Assembly: GCF_004216895.1 (NCBI RefSeq)
Contig: NZ_SGXE01000001.1
Span: forward strand, 1,346,208 to 1,410,207
Reading direction: 5' to 3'
From: Aquimarina brevivitae
GTDB taxonomy: Bacteria > Bacteroidota > Bacteroidia > Flavobacteriales > Flavobacteriaceae
Length of the DNA: 64,000 nt
Each line of letters starts with the position of its first letter. Position 1 is the first letter of the stretch. The notes under the pieces are model-generated. The model saw nothing but the letters and a program-made list of their open reading frames with translations. It had not been told where the DNA came from and made no database searches. The translations under genes were made by a program, and so were the position numbers. Positions 62,927-64,000 of this stretch are shown here, piece by piece.

Positions 62927-64000
62927 ATGAGGGAATACAAATATCTATTATATCAATTAATTTGGATAACCCTATTGGGGTGTGCCTCTTATGAGCCAAA
63001 ATATAAAGAACCCTTTGAGGCGTCCGCAATCACTTCAACGAAGCCAATCGAGAAAACTTTTTATTTAATAGGTGATGCTGGATATGCTAAACCAGAAAAA
63101 AGCACTCCCGCTTTGTTGGCTTTAGAAAAATATTTAGCGCATAATAAACAACAAGGTAACTACGCTATTTTTCTTGGAGATAATATTTATCCTGATGGCA
63201 TGCCCGAAAAAGGGGCGAGTGATCGCCAAATCGCCGAGCATCGACTAAACGTACAAATAGAGTCAGTACAAAATTTTAATGGTAAGATATATTTTATTCC
63301 TGGTAATCACGATTGGTATAACGAGGGTTTAGTAGGGCTTAAAAGAGAAGAAGATTATTTTGAAGAGCGATTGAAAGACAACAACATTTTTAAACCAAAA
63401 ACAGGATGTGCTTTTGAAAGTATAGCAGTTACAGATAACATTCAATTGATGTTACTGGACTCTCAATGGTATCTGGAGGATTGGGATAAACATCCTACTA
63501 TAAATGAAAATTGTAATAAGGATATAAAAACAAGAGAAGATTTATTACTTACTATAGAGAAAGAATTCATTAAGCATCAACATAAGACAACGGTTTTTGT
63601 TTTACATCACCCACTATACACCAATGGAGTACACGGTGGTAAATTTGCCATCAGTAAACATCTTTATCCTTCTCAAAAAAAAATACCTTTACCTGGATTG
63701 GCTTCTCTAGCACAATTGATACGTACTAGCGGTGGCGTTTCTAGTCAAGATAATATGAATAAACAGTATAAAAAGTTAGTTTCTAATTTAACAACGTTGG
63801 CCAGAGCACCTTCCGCGGGTCCTATCGTATTTGCTTCCGGTCACGAGCATTCTTTACAATACATCATACATAAAGGTGTAAAGCAAATTGTATCAGGTGC
63901 AGGTGCAAAAAATTCTTATGCTGCATTGAGGAATGATGGGCGTTTTGCTTATGGAGGTCAAGGTTTTGCCAGATTAGATATTTATAAAGACGGATCCTCT
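62927..64000 (+). CDS. Lipoprotein metallophosphoesterase (3' end outside window)
   Basis: An open frame of 358 codons running off the right edge. It starts with a lipoprotein signal (ITLLGC, Cys19; no acidic export signal follows) and then a calcineurin-like phosphoesterase domain: YLIGDAGY, FLGDNIYPDGMPEKG, FIPGNHDWYNEG, LDSQWYLEDWD, VFVLHHPLYTNGVHGG and ASGHEHSLQYI. All metal-ligand motifs are present. It would dephosphorylate an extracytoplasmic substrate. The 6-base gap to the GH3 gene indicates one transcript with HD/PycTM. Confidence 0.88.
   Translation, partial: MREYKYLLYQLIWITLLGCASYEPKYKEPFEASAITSTKPIEKTFYLIGDAGYAKPEKSTPALLALEKYLAHNKQQGNYAIFLGDNIYPDGMPEKGASDRQIAEHRLNVQIESVQNFNGKIYFIPGNHDWYNEGLVGLKREEDYFEERLKDNNIFKPKTGCAFESIAVTDNIQLMLLDSQWYLEDWDKHPTINENCNKDIKTREDLLLTIEKEFIKHQHKTTVFVLHHPLYTNGVHGGKFAISKHLYPSQKKIPLPGLASLAQLIRTSGGVSSQDNMNKQYKKLVSNLTTLARAPSAGPIVFASGHEHSLQYIIHKGVKQIVSGAGAKNSYAALRNDGRFAYGGQGFARLDIYKDGSS

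Overview
The window reads as ordinary chromosome of a marine-type Flavobacteriaceae bacterium (phylum Bacteroidota). The grounds are the secY-infA-rpmJ-rpsM-rpsK-rpsD-rpoA-rplQ cluster followed by carA, eno and gltA; Bacteroidota -7 promoter boxes (TAnnTTTG) ahead of many genes; a type IX secretion sorting domain; a FecI/FecR/TonB-receptor set; a long low-complexity insert in Rho; and several families largely confined to this phylum (DUF4293, BT_3928-type, DUF3667, HEIGH peptidase). The DNA is visibly AT-rich throughout. I see no IS element, phage, CRISPR array, rRNA or tRNA gene.

Layout. 1-8186: ribosomal protein/RNA polymerase operon (secY cut by the left edge; rpmJ is only 38 codons), then carA, eno and gltA as separate units with their own terminators. 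8366-10631: two adjacent amidinohydrolase-superfamily enzymes and an Rrf2 regulator. 10640-13171 (minus): CpcT/CpeT-like lipoprotein, an SDR/DUF2867 protein and a hypothetical protein with a paralogue at 57652. 13298-15795: argS and a GNAT acetyltransferase. 15785-19794 (minus): ECF sigma factor, FecR anti-sigma and signal-transducing TonB receptor. 19879-25048: two lipoproteins (one with four fasciclin domains), ffh, folD. 25633-29816 (minus): SH3/coiled-coil secreted protein, lipoprotein MsrA, Rho.

30575-35766 is the most unusual block: a tightly packed six-gene operon with a DUF4178 protein, a Ser/Arg-rich lipoprotein, a double DUF350 membrane protein, a membrane-anchored spermidine synthase, an AdoMet decarboxylase and a two-TM potassium channel with RCK domains. 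It looks like a polyamine/ion-channel envelope system, a distant analogue of the E. coli yjf (PspA-like/DUF350/GspS) cluster but lacking PspA here.

35775-46855: housekeeping genes (YfcE-like phosphoesterase, truA, ABC exporter, folP-cdaA-DUF3667, DUF1599, BT_3928-type, lone OppB-type permease, tpiA, prmA, clpS). 47350-51771: two secreted proteins (HEIGH metallopeptidase lipoprotein; 1114-residue BNR/T9SS protein) with near-identical terminators. 52402-57566: TetR plus a type I export operon whose ATPase has a degenerate catalytic site. 57652-59325 (minus): two hypothetical proteins and a YihY/BrkB membrane protein. 59476-64000: a small exported HELGH protein, an HD-domain/Pycsar-effector-like membrane protein, a GH3 adenylate-forming enzyme and a lipoprotein metallophosphoesterase cut by the right edge.

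All functions are assigned from remembered family motifs, not database searches. Several genes appear to use TTG or GTG starts (8366, 18313, 36269, 36374, 40467, 45688, 52402).
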